Shown in pieces: positions 1 to 7,851 of a DNA stretch of 16,624 nt (position 1 is the stretch's first letter; every line of letters begins with the position of its first letter). The stretch lies in the NCBI GenBank assembly GCA_019243895.1, contig JAFATP010000153.1, forward strand, positions 1-16,624. Reading direction: 5' to 3'. The translations under genes were made by a program, and so were the position numbers. The stretch comes from Alphaproteobacteria bacterium. GTDB lineage: Bacteria > Pseudomonadota > Alphaproteobacteria > Rickettsiales > SXRF01. A model generated the notes under the pieces. The model ran no database searches. It was not told where the DNA came from and saw only the letters and a list, made by a program, of their open reading frames with translations.

Positions 1-220
1 GTTTTTCTCGAACTACCGCCCGCAGTTTTACTTCCGCACCACGGACGTCACCGGCTCCATCAAGCTGCCCGAGGGCACGGAGATGATCATGCCGGGCGAC
101 AACGTGACGATGGACGTGGAGCTGATCGCCCCCATCGCCATGGATGATGGGCTTCGCTTTGCCATCCGCGAGGGCGGCCGCACCATCGGCGCAGGCGTCG
201 TCGCCAAGGTGGTGGAGTGA
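1..220 (+). CDS. tuf: Elongation factor Tu, C-terminal 72 residues (5' end outside window)
   Basis: EF-Tu delivers aminoacyl-tRNA to the ribosomal A site as a GTP complex in the cytoplasm. Only the end of beta-barrel domain III is present; the reading frame begins at base 2 and ends with TGA at 218-220. Visible landmarks are [17 protein letters not shown] at the start, then MPGDN, and the near-invariant [20 protein letters not shown] at the end. The Ala of FAIREGG corresponds to E. coli Ala375, a kirromycin-resistance position, and is wild type here. The G domain and domain II lie upstream of the window. The gene sits 36 nt before rpsJ, the usual tuf-rpsJ junction in proteobacteria, so the upstream sequence is probably the str operon (inferred). 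I see no terminator between tuf and rpsJ, so read-through into the S10 operon is likely. Confidence 0.98.
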   Translation, partial: FFSNYRPQFYFRTTDVTGSIKLPEGTEMIMPGDNVTMDVELIAPIAMDDGLRFAIREGGRTIGAGVVAKVVE

Positions 221-256
221 TTATGTCGGCACGCCTTTGCGCATTCGGAGAATAAT

Positions 257-574
257 ATGCAGAACCAGAAAATACGCATTTGGCTGAAGGCGTTCGACCA
301 CCGCATGCTGGATTCGTCGGTGGCGGAGATCGTGAGCACGGCCAAGCGCACGGGCGCGCAGGTGCGCGGCCCGATTCCGCTGCCGCGGCGCATCGCGCGC
401 TTCACGGTGAACCGCTCGCCGCATATCGACAAGAAATCGCGCGAGCAGTTCGAGATACGCAGCCATAAGCGGCTGATCGACATCGTAGACCCCACGCCGC
501 AAACGGTGGATGCGCTGATGAAGCTCGATCTTTCCGCCGGCGTGGACATTAAGATTAAAGCGGGAGTGAGCTGA
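257..574 (+). CDS. rpsJ: 30S ribosomal protein S10
   Basis: S10 is a primary-sequence-conserved protein of the 30S head. In E. coli it also acts as NusE, pairing with NusB in transcription antitermination. The 105-residue product matches the family's usual length of about 103. It shows GPIPLP at residues 38-43, FTVNRSPH at 49-56, KKSREQFE at 59-66 and SHKR at 69-72, which are signature S10 segments. The ATG at 257 follows GGAG at 247-250 with six-base spacing. It opens the S10 operon, and rplC follows after two bases. The 36-nt leader is too short for an L4-binding attenuator like the E. coli one, so E. coli-style L4 autoregulation is not evident here. Confidence 0.98.
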   Translation: MQNQKIRIWLKAFDHRMLDSSVAEIVSTAKRTGAQVRGPIPLPRRIARFTVNRSPHIDKKSREQFEIRSHKRLIDIVDPTPQTVDALMKLDLSAGVDIKIKAGVS

Positions 575-576
575 CC

Positions 577-1338
577 ATGCGTACCGGCCTGATCGTCAAG
601 AAAATCGGCATGACCACCCTCTATGACGAGGACGGCGCCGAAATGGGCGTGACCCTGCTGCAGCTTGAAAACTGCCAGGTGGTGGCCGCCAAAAGCAAGG
701 AAAAGGATGGCTATACCGCCATTCAACTGGGTGTGGGCGCGCGCAAGGCCAAGAATGTTTCCAAGGCCATGCGCGGCCATTTCGGCAAGAGCAAAGTGGA
801 GCCGAAGCGCAAGCTGGTGGAATTCCGCGTGGCGGAGGATGCGCTGCTGCAGCCCGGGGCGGAGCTGGTGGCAAGCCATTTCGCCGTGGGGCAATATGTG
901 GATGTGCAGGGCTCGACGCTCGGCAAGGGTTTTGCCGGCGCCATGAAGCGCTGGAATTTCGCGGGGCTTGAGGCGTCGCACGGCGTGTCGATCTCGCATC
1001 GCAGCCACGGCTCCACCGGTCAGCGCCAGGATCCCGGCAAGACGTTCAAGGGCAAGAAAATGGCGGGGCATCTGGGCGCGGAAACCGTCACGGTGCAGAA
1101 CCTGCAGGTGGTGCACGTGGACGATGCGCGCGGGCTTATCGCCGTCAAAGGCGCCGTTCCGGGGCACGACCAGGGCTATATCACCATCCGCGACGCGGTG
1201 AAGCGCGGCCGCCACCCCGATGCGCCTTATCCGGCGGGACTGCGCAAAGCGGAAAGCGCGGCGCCGGAAGCGCCTGCCGCCGAAACTCCGCCTGCCGCCG
1301 CACCCGGCGATAGCGAAACCAACCAAACGGAAGCCTGA
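577..1338 (+). CDS. rplC: 50S ribosomal protein L3 with acidic C-terminal tail
   Basis: L3 is an early-assembling 50S protein whose long loop reaches toward the peptidyl transferase centre. The start follows GGGAG at 562-566 and is two bases after the rpsJ stop. The protein is 253 residues. [13 protein letters not shown] is the standard opening, and the extended loop occupies about residues 117-166, with [15 protein letters not shown] and FKGKKMAG. Gln149 in STGQR aligns with the E. coli glutamine methylated by PrmB. This form of the loop is typical of Alphaproteobacteria. Residues about 225-253 form an Ala/Pro/Glu-rich, probably disordered tail beyond the folded domain, which accounts for the length above the usual 210-220. 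rplD follows after eight bases. Confidence 0.98.
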   Translation: MRTGLIVKKIGMTTLYDEDGAEMGVTLLQLENCQVVAAKSKEKDGYTAIQLGVGARKAKNVSKAMRGHFGKSKVEPKRKLVEFRVAEDALLQPGAELVASHFAVGQYVDVQGSTLGKGFAGAMKRWNFAGLEASHGVSISHRSHGSTGQRQDPGKTFKGKKMAGHLGAETVTVQNLQVVHVDDARGLIAVKGAVPGHDQGYITIRDAVKRGRHPDAPYPAGLRKAESAAPEAPAAETPPAAAPGDSETNQTEA

Positions 1339-1346
1339 GGCGATTT

Positions 1347-1967
1347 ATGAAAGCGCAAGTGACAACCCTGGATAATAAGCAGAGCGGCGAGATCGAGCTG
1401 CCGGAAGCGATCTTCGGTCTGCCCGTGCGCGCCGACATCCTGAGCCGCGTGGTGGAATGGCAGCGCGCCAAGGCCCGCGCCGGCACCCATAAAACCAAGG
1501 GCATTTCGGAAATCAGCGGCACCACCAAGAAGCCGTTCAAGCAAAAGGGCACCGGGCACGCCCGTCAGGGCTCCTTACGTTCGCCGCAGATGCGCGGCGG
1601 CGCGCGGATTTTTGGGCCGGTGGTGCGCGATCACGGTTATTCCATGCCCAAGAAAGTGCGGAAGCTGGCGCTGAAAACGGCGCTCTCCGCGAAGATGGCG
1701 GAAGGCAATCTCCGCATCATCGACGCCGCCAGGCTGGACGCCGGAAAAACCAAGGCGCTGGCCGCGTCGCTGCGCAATCTCGGCTTAAACCATACCTTGA
1801 TCATCGACGGCCCGGTGATCGATGCGGGTTTCGCCAAGGCGGCGCGCAACATCCGGCAGGTGGATATTCTCCCCAGCCAGGGCGCCAACGTGTATGACAT
1901 TCTGCGTCACCGCCAGCTGGTGCTGACCAGGGAAGGATTGAAGCATCTGGAGGAGCGGCTGGCATGA
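1347..1967 (+). CDS. rplD: 50S ribosomal protein L4
   Basis: L4 binds 23S rRNA domain I, and its extended loop lines the peptide exit tunnel beside L22. In enterobacteria it also represses its own operon. The 206-residue product is of normal length. The tunnel loop is visible at about residues 61-85 with [14 protein letters not shown] and SPQMRGG, the segment where macrolide-resistance changes arise in other bacteria; nothing here looks altered. The C-terminal half reads as the usual Rossmann-like fold, with motifs including LRIIDA and LIIDG. The start has GAGG at 1337-1340 overlapping the rplC stop. The last four bases overlap the rplW start as ATGA, which implies translational coupling. Confidence 0.98.
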   Translation: MKAQVTTLDNKQSGEIELPEAIFGLPVRADILSRVVEWQRAKARAGTHKTKGISEISGTTKKPFKQKGTGHARQGSLRSPQMRGGARIFGPVVRDHGYSMPKKVRKLALKTALSAKMAEGNLRIIDAARLDAGKTKALAASLRNLGLNHTLIIDGPVIDAGFAKAARNIRQVDILPSQGANVYDILRHRQLVLTREGLKHLEERLA

Positions 1968-2299
1968 AATTCGGCTTTAAAAAGAAAAAACCGCAACAGG
2001 CGGTCATCCGCAACGCGTATTACGACATCATCCGCGCGCCGGTGGTGACGGAAAAATCCACGGCGGCGTCCGAGCATAATAAGGTGACGTTCCAGGTGGC
2101 GCTCGGCGCGGACAAGGATCAGATCAAGGCGGCGGTGGAAGCGCTGTTCGGCGTGACGGTGGTCAAGGTGAACACATTGCTGCGCGAAGGAAAGACCAAG
2201 CGCTTCCGCGGCGTTCCCGGCAAGCGGCCGGACGTGAAAAAAGCCGTGGTGACGCTGGCCGCCGGCCAGTCCATCGACGTGGCGGCAGGAGTGAGGTAG
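1964..2299 (+). CDS. rplW: 50S ribosomal protein L23
   Basis: L23 sits at the peptide tunnel exit and is the docking site for trigger factor and the signal recognition particle. The 111-residue product is about 12 longer than typical alphaproteobacterial L23. The extra residues are an N-terminal, lysine-rich lead (KFGFKKKK at 2-9) before the conserved [13 protein letters not shown] at 20-32. [11 protein letters not shown] at about 62-72 and the [11 protein letters not shown] loop at 80-90 are also family features. The ATG at 1964 overlaps the rplD stop and has GGAGG at about 1950. No other in-frame start lies before the conserved core with a comparable binding site, so I keep the long form. 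rplB follows after three bases. Confidence 0.96.
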   Translation: MKFGFKKKKPQQAVIRNAYYDIIRAPVVTEKSTAASEHNKVTFQVALGADKDQIKAAVEALFGVTVVKVNTLLREGKTKRFRGVPGKRPDVKKAVVTLAAGQSIDVAAGVR

Positions 2300-2302
2300 C
2301 AT

Positions 2303-3130
2303 ATGGCATTGAAGCATTTTAATCCGGTGACGCCCGCCCAGCGGCAATTGGTGCTGGTGGACCGCGGCGAGTTGTGGAAGGGCAAGCCGGTCAAGCAGCT
2401 TACCAAGGGCTTGTCGAAAAGCGGCGGCCGCAACAATCGCGGCAGGCTGACGGCGTTCCGCACCGGCGGCGGGCATAAGCGCAGCTACCGCATCGTGGAT
2501 TTCAAACGCAACAAGTTCGACGTGGCGGGCACGGTGGAGCGCATTGAATATGATCCCAACCGCTCCGCCTTCATCGCCCTGATCAAATACAACGACGGCG
2601 AGCTGGCCTATATTCTGGCGCCGCAGCGCCTCGCCCCCGGCGACATGGTGATTTCCGGCGAGCGCGCGGACATCAAGCCGGGCAATGCGCTGCCGCTGAA
2701 GAGTATTCCGGTGGGCACCATCGTGCACAATATTGAGATGAAGCTCGGCAAGGGCGGCCAGCTGGCGCGCGCCGCCGGCGCTTATGCCCAGCTGATCGGC
2801 CGCGACGGCGGCTACGCGCAGCTTCGCCTGCGCTCCGGCGAGCTGCGGCTGGTGCCGGCCGATTGCCTGGCCACCATCGGCGCCGTCTCCAACCCGGACC
2901 ACCAGAACGTGGTCATCGGCAAGGCGGGGCGCAGCCGCTGGCTGGGCAAGCGCCCGTCTGTGCGCGGCGTAGCCATGAATCCCATCGACCATCCGCATGG
3001 CGGCGGCGAAGGCCGCACCTCCGGCGGACGTCATCCGGTGACGCCCTGGGGCAAAGGCACCAAAGGAACTAAAACGCGGTCGCGCAAGAAGAGCAACAAA
3101 TATATCCTGCGCAGCAGGCATCAGAAGTGA
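2303..3130 (+). CDS. rplB: 50S ribosomal protein L2
   Basis: L2 is a large, highly conserved 23S rRNA-binding protein needed for subunit association and peptidyl transfer. The 275-residue length is standard. The N-terminal OB-like domain carries [11 protein letters not shown] at 38-48 and GGGHKRSYR at 55-63. The C-terminal domain carries the diagnostic [14 protein letters not shown] at 224-237, in which His230 aligns with the functionally important E. coli His229. The basic tail [12 protein letters not shown] ends the protein. The start follows GGAG at 2288-2291 near the rplW stop. rpsS is 11 bases downstream with its own binding site. Nothing about the gene is unusual. Confidence 0.99.
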   Translation: MALKHFNPVTPAQRQLVLVDRGELWKGKPVKQLTKGLSKSGGRNNRGRLTAFRTGGGHKRSYRIVDFKRNKFDVAGTVERIEYDPNRSAFIALIKYNDGELAYILAPQRLAPGDMVISGERADIKPGNALPLKSIPVGTIVHNIEMKLGKGGQLARAAGAYAQLIGRDGGYAQLRLRSGELRLVPADCLATIGAVSNPDHQNVVIGKAGRSRWLGKRPSVRGVAMNPIDHPHGGGEGRTSGGRHPVTPWGKGTKGTKTRSRKKSNKYILRSRHQK

Positions 3131-3141
3131 GGTAGTTAACT

Positions 3142-3423
3142 ATGGCACGTGCAGTTTGGAAAGGTCCGTTCGTCGATGGCTATCTGCTGAAAAAAGCGGA
3201 AGAGGCGCGCACGGGCGGCAAGCATGCGATCATTCGCACCTGGTCGCGTCGGTCGACGATTATCCCGCAATTTGCGGGCTTGACTTTCGGCGTCTATAAC
3301 GGCAAGAAGTTCATCCCCGTTTCCGTGAACGAGGATATGATTGGTCATAAATTCGGGGAGTTTGCGCCGACGCGCACGTTCAACGGCCACACCACGGCGG
3401 ATAAGAAGGCGAAAAAGGTCTAA
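3142..3423 (+). CDS. rpsS: 30S ribosomal protein S19
   Basis: S19 forms a heterodimer with S13 in the 30S head and contacts A-site tRNA and bridge B1. The 93-residue protein is of normal length. It shows the expected [18 protein letters not shown] opening, RSTIIPQF at about 37-44, [10 protein letters not shown] at 51-60 and [13 protein letters not shown] at 68-80, ending in a basic tail. The start follows TGAGG at the rplB stop. The gene is followed by rplV after two bases. Base composition around 3280-3360 is somewhat less GC-rich than in neighbouring genes, but the protein is fully typical. Confidence 0.98.
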   Translation: MARAVWKGPFVDGYLLKKAEEARTGGKHAIIRTWSRRSTIIPQFAGLTFGVYNGKKFIPVSVNEDMIGHKFGEFAPTRTFNGHTTADKKAKKV

Positions 3424-3425
3424 TT

Positions 3426-3803
3426 ATGAGTAAGCAGAAAACCCAGCGCGCGCTTGCGGCCAATGAGGCGAAGGCGGAAATCCGCCATTTGCGCATCTCG
3501 CCGCGCAAGCTGAACCTGGTGGCCGGGCTCATTCGCGGCATGGAAGTGGGCAGCGCCCTCTCCCAGCTCACTTTTTCCAGCAAGCGCATCGCGGCGGATG
3601 TGAAGAAGGGGTTGCAGTCCGCCATCGCCAATGCCGAGAATAATCACGGCCTCAACGTGGACTCGCTCTACGTGAAAGAGGCGTATGTGGGGAAGAACAT
3701 GATCATGAAGCGCTTCCATACGCGGGCGCGTGGCCGCTCCGGCCGCATCGAAAAGCCGTTCGCCAATCTCACCATCGTGCTGCGCGAACGGGAGGGAGCA
3801 TAA
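3426..3803 (+). CDS. rplV: 50S ribosomal protein L22
   Basis: L22 is a 23S rRNA-binding protein whose beta-hairpin lines the peptide exit tunnel. The 125 residues include [19 protein letters not shown] at 20-38, the helical segment [21 protein letters not shown] at about 53-73, and the tunnel hairpin from [16 protein letters not shown] at 95-110 to LTIVL. The hairpin shows no insertion or deletion of the kind linked to macrolide resistance. The start is two bases after the rpsS stop and the gene ends one base before the rpsC ATG, so translation of the three genes is probably coupled. Confidence 0.98.
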   Translation: MSKQKTQRALAANEAKAEIRHLRISPRKLNLVAGLIRGMEVGSALSQLTFSSKRIAADVKKGLQSAIANAENNHGLNVDSLYVKEAYVGKNMIMKRFHTRARGRSGRIEKPFANLTIVLREREGA

Positions 3804-3804
3804 C

Positions 3805-4482
3805 ATGGGTCAGAAAGTAAATCCCATCGGGCTGCGCATCGGCGTCAACAAAACGTGGGATTCCCGCTGGTTCGCCGACGCGGATTATGCCACCAAGCTG
3901 CATGAGGACCTGAAAATCCGCGCCTATCTGAAAAAGCACATGGAAACGGCGGGCATCAGCCGCATCATCATCGAGCGGCCGGCCAAAAAGGCCATCATCA
4001 CCATTCATGCCGCCCGCCCCGGCGTGGTCATCGGCAAAAAGGGCGCTGACATCGATAAGATCCGCAAGGATCTCGGCCGCTTCACCAAAGACGAAGTCGC
4101 CATCAACATCGTACCGGTGCCGAAGCCGGAGCTGGACGCCCAGCTTATCGCCGAATCGGTGGCGCAACAGCTGGAAAAACGCGCTTCCTTCCGCCGCGCC
4201 ATGAAGCGCGCGGTGCAGTCCTGTCTGCGCCTCGGCGCGCAGGGCATCCGCATCAATGTCAGCGGCCGCCTGGGCGGTGCGGAAATCGCCCGCATGGAAT
4301 GGTACCGGGAAGGCCGTGTGCCGTTGCACACGCTGCGCGGCGACGTGGATTACGGTTTTGCCGAAGCGCGCACCACCTATGGCGTCATCGGCGTGAAAAC
4401 CTGGGTGTTCAAGGGCGAAATCCTCGGTAAGCAGGCCGTGCATGCCCGCCCGGGCGAGCCGGCGCCCGCCGAAGCCGCATAA
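3805..4482 (+). CDS. rpsC: 30S ribosomal protein S3
   Basis: S3 lies at the mRNA entry channel of the 30S subunit and contributes to its mRNA helicase activity. I place the start at the ATG at 3805 ([11 protein letters not shown], the universal S3 opening), after GGAGGGAG at 3791-3798 inside the end of rplV. The same frame is open farther upstream, but that extension would only duplicate rplV DNA. The product is 225 residues. The KH domain GXXG loop is VIGKKG at 75-80. The [10 protein letters not shown] segment at 128-137 holds the basic residues equivalent to E. coli Arg131, Arg132 and Lys135. The C-terminal domain shows [18 protein letters not shown] short Pro/Ala/Glu tail follows. rplP is 15 bases downstream. 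Confidence 0.98.
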   Translation: MGQKVNPIGLRIGVNKTWDSRWFADADYATKLHEDLKIRAYLKKHMETAGISRIIIERPAKKAIITIHAARPGVVIGKKGADIDKIRKDLGRFTKDEVAINIVPVPKPELDAQLIAESVAQQLEKRASFRRAMKRAVQSCLRLGAQGIRINVSGRLGGAEIARMEWYREGRVPLHTLRGDVDYGFAEARTTYGVIGVKTWVFKGEILGKQAVHARPGEPAPAEAA

Positions 4483-4497
4483 ACCACAGGATCAGCC

Positions 4498-4917
4498 ATG
4501 CTCAGCCCTAAAAAAACCAAATACCGCAAAACGCATAAAGGCCGCATTCACGGCAATGCCAAGGGCGGTTATACCCTCAATTTCGGCGAATACGGCCTGA
4601 AGGCGCTGGAGCCGGAGCGCATCACGGCGCGGCAGATCGAGGCGGCGCGCCGCGCGGTGTCGCGCTATGTCAAGCGCGTGGGCCGCTTGTGGATTCGCGT
4701 GTTTCCGGATGTGCCGGTCACCCGCAAGCCGGCGGAAGTGCGCATGGGCAGCGGCAAGGGCTCGGTGGAGTTCTGGGCGGCGCGCGTGAAGCCCGGCCGC
4801 ATCCTGTTCGAGATCGAAGGCGTGCCGGAAGCCATCGCCCGCGAAGCGTTCGACCGCGCCTCGGCCAAGCTGCCGATAAAGACCAAATTCGTCGCGCGCA
4901 TGCACGAGGGGGAATAA
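4498..4917 (+). CDS. rplP: 50S ribosomal protein L16
   Basis: L16 organises the A-site side of the 50S subunit and contacts tRNA. The 139-residue product opens with [11 protein letters not shown] and has [12 protein letters not shown] at 78-89. Arg82 aligns with the E. coli arginine hydroxylated by Ycf[10 protein letters not shown] at 124-132 completes the family pattern. The start follows AGGA at about 4488-4491. Three full lines within this gene (4621-4680 and 4741-4860) average about 72% GC, the background against which the next gene stands out. In known bacteria rpmC follows directly. Here an unrelated gene begins six bases later, using a GAGGGGGA stretch at 4906-4913 in the last codons of rplP as its binding site. 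Confidence 0.98.
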   Translation: MLSPKKTKYRKTHKGRIHGNAKGGYTLNFGEYGLKALEPERITARQIEAARRAVSRYVKRVGRLWIRVFPDVPVTRKPAEVRMGSGKGSVEFWAARVKPGRILFEIEGVPEAIAREAFDRASAKLPIKTKFVARMHEGE

Positions 4918-4923
4918 GTACCG

Positions 4924-5292
4924 ATGGAAGCAGGAATCAAACTAAAAGGATCTTTTGAGGAATTTGACCCGGTCTTGCTCCTCAATACGATGCGTTGGAG
5001 AAAATCCAGAATGGGAGATTGCATAGAGGCGGATATGGTCAATATCCCATCATTGCTGGCGGAGAGCTTTTATGCAAATCGCCTGACGACAGACGAACTG
5101 GCCGATAACCTCGCAATGGCTTTGGGAGTAAGCGTCGGCGTTAAGGAAACCATGCCTGGCATCGATTTGATGATGACGTTTACTGAGGATGGCTTTTTCC
5201 GTCTTTCCGGGAAAAAGGGGCTGCAGGCGTTAGCGGAGAAGGGACTTAATTTTCCCGGCTCCGAGCAATACCGAAGTAAGGAGCAAGGGTAA
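4924..5292 (+). CDS. Unrecognised acidic 122-residue protein inserted between rplP and rpmC
   Basis: I do not recognise this protein or its family. It has 122 residues with 18 Asp/Glu against 14 Lys/Arg, so it is net acidic, whereas its ribosomal-protein neighbours are strongly basic. No signal peptide, transmembrane segment, cysteine cluster or obvious catalytic motif is visible; it has one cysteine (in GDCIEAD). By eye it reads as a soluble alpha/beta protein, with strand IKLKGSF, helix DPVLLLNTMRWRKSRM, strand CIEADMV, helices around IPSLLAESFYAN and TTDELADNLAMALG, strands through IDLMMTFTEDGFFRLS, and helix GLQALAEKG. Base composition is about 49% GC over 4921-5280, far below rplP. The ATG follows GAGGGGGA with ten-base spacing. 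The TAA overlaps the rpmC ATG by one base, and the last codons contain the rpmC binding site. The clean in-frame, same-strand, coupled arrangement argues that it is expressed. A recent acquisition seems likely but is inferred. Confidence 0.8.
   Translation: MEAGIKLKGSFEEFDPVLLLNTMRWRKSRMGDCIEADMVNIPSLLAESFYANRLTTDELADNLAMALGVSVGVKETMPGIDLMMTFTEDGFFRLSGKKGLQALAEKGLNFPGSEQYRSKEQG
5278..5283 (+). promoter_or_regulatory. Shine-Dalgarno site of rpmC inside the inserted gene
   Basis: AAGGAG lies in the last codons of the unrecognised gene, eight bases before the rpmC ATG at 5292. The rpmC start codon also overlaps that gene's stop as TAATG. Initiation of L29 synthesis is therefore physically tied to the 3' end of the inserted gene. 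A similar AGTAAGGA stretch precedes rpsQ at the end of rpmC. Confidence 0.8.
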
Positions 5293-5486
5293 TGAAATTC
5301 GCAGAGCTACGGGCGAAATCGCCGGAGGAGCTTCGCTCCATGGTGACCGATCTCAAAAAAGAGCAGCTGAACCTGCGCTTCCAGCGCGCGGCGGGCGAGC
5401 TGGCCGGCCAGGGCCGATTCCGCGAAGTGCGCCGCACCATCGCGCGCGCGCTGACGCTCATCAATCAGCAGAAGAGTAAGGAATAG
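5292..5486 (+). CDS. rpmC: 50S ribosomal protein L29
   Basis: L29 is a small two-helix protein beside L23 near the peptide exit tunnel, part of the landing area for nascent-chain factors. The 64-residue product matches the family length. It shows [18 protein letters not shown], the first helix [16 protein letters not shown] and the conserved [15 protein letters not shown] at about 41-55. GC content returns to about 63% in 5341-5400, so the compositional dip ends with the preceding gene. The start overlaps the stop of that gene by one base. rpsQ begins two bases after the rpmC stop. Confidence 0.98.
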   Translation: MKFAELRAKSPEELRSMVTDLKKEQLNLRFQRAAGELAGQGRFREVRRTIARALTLINQQKSKE

Positions 5487-5488
5487 CT

Positions 5489-5722
5489 ATGCCGAAACGT
5501 ATCTTGCAAGGGGTGGTGGTGAGCGACAAAAGCGCCAAGACCGTGATCGTGCGGGTGGACCGCCGCGTGGCGCACCCGATTTACCAAAAGACCATTCACC
5601 GCTCCAGCAAATATGCGGCGCATGACGAAGAAAGCCGGTTCAAGACGGGCGACGTGGTGAGGATCGTGGAATCCCGCCCCATCTCCAAAACCAAGCGCTG
5701 GCAGGTGATGTATGATGAATGA
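5489..5722 (+). CDS. rpsQ: 30S ribosomal protein S17
   Basis: S17 is an OB-fold 16S rRNA-binding protein required early in 30S assembly. The 77 residues show [19 protein letters not shown], then [12 protein letters not shown] at about 24-35, and the closing [18 protein letters not shown], all standard S17 features. The start follows AAGGAA at the end of rpmC. It closes the S10 block. The next gene, rplN, is separated by 69 bases, the first sizeable gap since the start of the window. Confidence 0.98.
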   Translation: MPKRILQGVVVSDKSAKTVIVRVDRRVAHPIYQKTIHRSSKYAAHDEESRFKTGDVVRIVESRPISKTKRWQVMYDE

Positions 5723-5749
5723 CGTGGTAAAGATAACGACGCGCGCCGA

Positions 5750-5775
5750 GCTTAGAGTTGGCGTGGCGGCTAAGC
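5750..5775. repeat. Short inverted repeat in the rpsQ-rplN gap
   Basis: GCTTAG at 5750-5755 and CTAAGC at 5770-5775 form a six-base inverted repeat around a 14-base spacer in the 69-nt gap between the S10 and spc blocks. The stem is too short and lacks a following T-run, so I do not call a terminator. I also find no convincing -35/-10 pair here, although this is where an spc promoter would sit in E. coli. The rest of the gap holds only the rplN binding site (GAGGCGGG at about 5775-5782). Confidence 0.3.
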
Positions 5776-5791
5776 GAGGCGGGCGCATTGT

Positions 5792-6160
5792 ATGATTCAG
5801 CAGCAAACCAATCTGGAAGTGGCCGATAATTCCGGCGCCCGCCGCGTGATGTGCATCAAGGTGCTCGGCGGCTCCATGCGCAAATACGCCACCGTGGGCG
5901 ATGTCATCGTGGTGTCGGTGAAAGACGCCATTCCCCGCGGTAAAGTGAAGAAAGGCGAAGTGCACCGCGCCGTGGTGGTTCGCACCACGCGGGACGTACG
6001 GCGCGCCGACGGCAGCTCCATCCGCTTCGATCGCAACGCCGCCGTGCTGATCACCAAGCAGAACGAGCCCATCGGCACCCGCATTTTCGGGCCGGTGACG
6101 CGCGAGCTGCGGGCGCGCCAGTTTATGAAGATCGTCTCGCTTGCTCCTGAAGTGCTGTAG
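5792..6160 (+). CDS. rplN: 50S ribosomal protein L14
   Basis: L14 sits at the subunit interface and is the binding site of the silencing factor RsfS in other bacteria. The 122-residue product is exactly of family length. It carries the opening [32 protein letters not shown], then [15 protein letters not shown] and the C-terminal [20 protein letters not shown], all characteristic. The start follows a purine-rich GAGGCGGG. It is the first gene of the spc block. rplX is 27 bases downstream. Confidence 0.98.
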   Translation: MIQQQTNLEVADNSGARRVMCIKVLGGSMRKYATVGDVIVVSVKDAIPRGKVKKGEVHRAVVVRTTRDVRRADGSSIRFDRNAAVLITKQNEPIGTRIFGPVTRELRARQFMKIVSLAPEVL

Positions 6161-6187
6161 CAAGCCAAGGAAAAGAAAGTTAGTTAT

Positions 6188-6517
6188 ATGACTCAAGGAA
6201 AGATGAAGATTAAAAAGGGCGATGAAGTGCAGGTGCTTGCCGGCAAGGACAAGGGCAAGCGCGGCAAGGTGCTGCGCGCATTACCCCGCGAGGAGCGGGT
6301 GGTGGTGTCCGGAATCAACATGGTGACGCGCCATCTCAAGCCCAGCCGCACCAAGCCGGAAGGCGGCATCGACCGCAGCGAGGCGTCCATTCATGTGTCC
6401 AACGTGGCGCTGATCGACCCGAAGCAGAACAAGCCCACGCGCGTGGGCTATAAGACAACGGAAGACGGAAGCAAGATGCGCGTCGCAAAGCTTTCGCAAG
6501 AGGTGATCCATGGCTAA
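6188..6517 (+). CDS. rplX: 50S ribosomal protein L24
   Basis: L24 is an assembly-initiating 50S protein with a KOW motif, here [23 protein letters not shown] spread over residues 7-29. [12 protein letters not shown] and EGGI at about 45-61 also fit. The product is 109 residues. Two ATG codons compete: 6188 and 6203 (MKIKKGDE). I keep 6188 because purine-rich GGAAAAGAAAG precedes it at a usable distance, while the AAGGAAAG before 6203 directly abuts that codon. The gene's last eight bases overlap rplE. Confidence 0.96.
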   Translation: MTQGKMKIKKGDEVQVLAGKDKGKRGKVLRALPREERVVVSGINMVTRHLKPSRTKPEGGIDRSEASIHVSNVALIDPKQNKPTRVGYKTTEDGSKMRVAKLSQEVIHG

Positions 6518-7088
6518 ATCATCGGCAAAAAAACAGGAAGGCGCCTATACGCCGCGCCTGCAGAAGATCTACGAGGGCGAAGTGCGCGCCGCGTTGCAGA
6601 ACCAGTTTAACTACGTCAACCCCATGCAGATTCCCCGCCTGGAGAAGATCGTGCTGAACATGGGTGTGGGCGAAACGGTGAATGACAGCAAGATCATCAA
6701 TTTCGCGGTGGAAAATCTGAGCATGATCGCCGGGCAGAAGCCGGTGGTCACCAAGGCGAAAAAAGCCATCGCCGGATTCAAGCTGCGCGAGAACCTGCCC
6801 GTCGGCTGCAAGGTCACCCTGCGCAAGCAGCGCATGTATGAGTTTCTGGACCGGCTGGTGAACACGGCGCTGCCGCGCGTGCGCGATTTCCGCGGCGTCT
6901 CCACCCGCAGCTTTGACGGCCGCGGCAATTATGCGCTGGGCTTAAAGGAACAGCTGGTGTTCCCGGAGATCAATTACGACAAGATTGACACGGTGCGCGG
7001 GTTGGACATCATCATCGTCACCACCGCCCGCACGGATGAAGAAGCCCGCGCGCTGCTGGCCGGGTTCAACATGCCGTTCATGAAATGA
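6510..7088 (+). CDS. rplE: 50S ribosomal protein L5
   Basis: L5 belongs to the 5S rRNA-L5-L18 particle of the central protuberance and contacts P-site tRNA and S13. The product is 192 residues, with a short basic lead ([13 protein letters not shown]) before [12 protein letters not shown]. Signature segments are [32 protein letters not shown] and [18 protein letters not shown], followed by the usual C-terminal [14 protein letters not shown]. The start overlaps rplX by eight bases in a different frame, with AGAGGTG just upstream, so initiation is likely coupled to termination of L24 translation. Confidence 0.98.
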   Translation: MAKSSAKKQEGAYTPRLQKIYEGEVRAALQNQFNYVNPMQIPRLEKIVLNMGVGETVNDSKIINFAVENLSMIAGQKPVVTKAKKAIAGFKLRENLPVGCKVTLRKQRMYEFLDRLVNTALPRVRDFRGVSTRSFDGRGNYALGLKEQLVFPEINYDKIDTVRGLDIIIVTTARTDEEARALLAGFNMPFMK

Positions 7089-7116
7089 CGGATCTTAGGA
7101 ATAGTGGAGAGGGAAT

Positions 7117-7422
7117 ATGGCGAAGTTAAGTTCGATCGAGAAAAATAACAAGCGCGCCCGCATGGGAAAGCAGCAGGCAAAGAAACGCGCGGCGCTGAAA
7201 GCCGTTGTCATGAACAAGGCAACGCCGCTGGAGGAGCGCTTCGCGGCGCAGATGAAGCTTTCCTCCCTGCCGCGCAACGGCGCCAAAAACCGCTATCGCA
7301 ACCGCTGCGAGCTCACCGGGCGCGCGCGCGGCGTATATCGCCAGTTCAAGCTGTCGCGCATCAAGCTGCGCGAGCTGGGGTCGTTCGGCCGCATTCCCGG
7401 CCTTATCAAGGCCAGCTGGTAG
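7117..7422 (+). CDS. rpsN: 30S ribosomal protein S14, zinc-free type
   Basis: S14 assembles late into the 30S head near S19 and S10. The 101-residue length and the single cysteine in NRCELTGR identify the longer C-minus paralogue, which lacks the four-cysteine zinc ribbon of the short form. [15 protein letters not shown] at about 50-64, [14 protein letters not shown] and the terminal [13 protein letters not shown] end (here IPGLIKASW) are standard. The start has GGAGAGGG upstream. Use of the zinc-independent form is usual in Alphaproteobacteria. rpsH follows after nine bases. Confidence 0.98.
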   Translation: MAKLSSIEKNNKRARMGKQQAKKRAALKAVVMNKATPLEERFAAQMKLSSLPRNGAKNRYRNRCELTGRARGVYRQFKLSRIKLRELGSFGRIPGLIKASW

Positions 7423-7431
7423 GAGCGCGCC

Positions 7432-7830
7432 ATGTCAATGAATGATGTTCTTTCCGATATGATCGCCCGCATCAAGAACGGCCAGCGCGCCATGCTGCAG
7501 GAAGTGCGTTGCCCCGCCTCCCGCCTGCTGGAAGCGGTGCTGAAAGTGCTGGAGAGCGAAGGCTATATCGGCGGGTTCTCGCGCCAGGATCTCGGCACGG
7601 GCCGCAGCGAGCTGCAGATCAGCCTCAAATACCATGAAGGCGAGGCGGTGATTAAGGAAATCAAGCGCATCTCCCGTCCAGGGCGCCGGGTGTATCGCGC
7701 GGTGGACAAGCTGCCGAAGTTCCACAATGGCCTGGGTATCTCGGTGCTATCCACGTCGCACGGCGTGATGTCCGATTTCGAAGCGCGGCAGACCAATGTT
7801 GGCGGCGAAGTTCTGTGCAGCGTGTTTTAG
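7432..7830 (+). CDS. rpsH: 30S ribosomal protein S8
   Basis: S8 binds the central domain of 16S rRNA and in E. coli represses the spc operon at the rplE leader. The 132-residue protein begins MSMNDVLSDMIARIKNGQ and contains KVLESEGYIGGF and SRPGRRVYRAVDKLP. Its C-terminal signature is LSTSHGVMSDFEAR followed by GGEVLCSVF. I could not identify an S8-binding mimic of helix 21 upstream of rplE, where L24 and L5 overlap by eight bases. GGAG directly after the rpsN stop serves as binding site. Confidence 0.98.
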   Translation: MSMNDVLSDMIARIKNGQRAMLQEVRCPASRLLEAVLKVLESEGYIGGFSRQDLGTGRSELQISLKYHEGEAVIKEIKRISRPGRRVYRAVDKLPKFHNGLGISVLSTSHGVMSDFEARQTNVGGEVLCSVF

Positions 7831-7851
7831 GGAGGATGAGAAGGAACAGGT

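Noticed and set aside
28..1326. 432-codon open frame on the - strand opposite tuf, rpsJ and rplC
   Set aside because: It lies antisense to three certain genes in GC-rich DNA, the product is low in recognisable motifs, and its composition is the mirror of the sense codon bias. It is a shadow frame.
1907..3121. 404-codon open frame on the - strand opposite rplW and rplB
   Set aside because: His/Ala/Arg-rich product typical of the antisense of GC-rich r-protein genes; the opposite strand is fully explained.
3730..3804. In-frame upstream extension of rpsC starting inside rplV
   Set aside because: The universal S3 opening MGQKVNPIG starts at 3805 with a strong binding site; the extension is only rplV read in another frame.
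5723..5791. E. coli-like spc promoter between rpsQ and rplN
   Set aside because: The best -35-like string (TTGGCG) has no matching -10; the gap is mostly G-rich.
6985..6990. TTGACA inside rplE as a possible -35 element
   Set aside because: No -10-like hexamer lies 15-19 bases downstream; the following DNA is GC-rich coding sequence.
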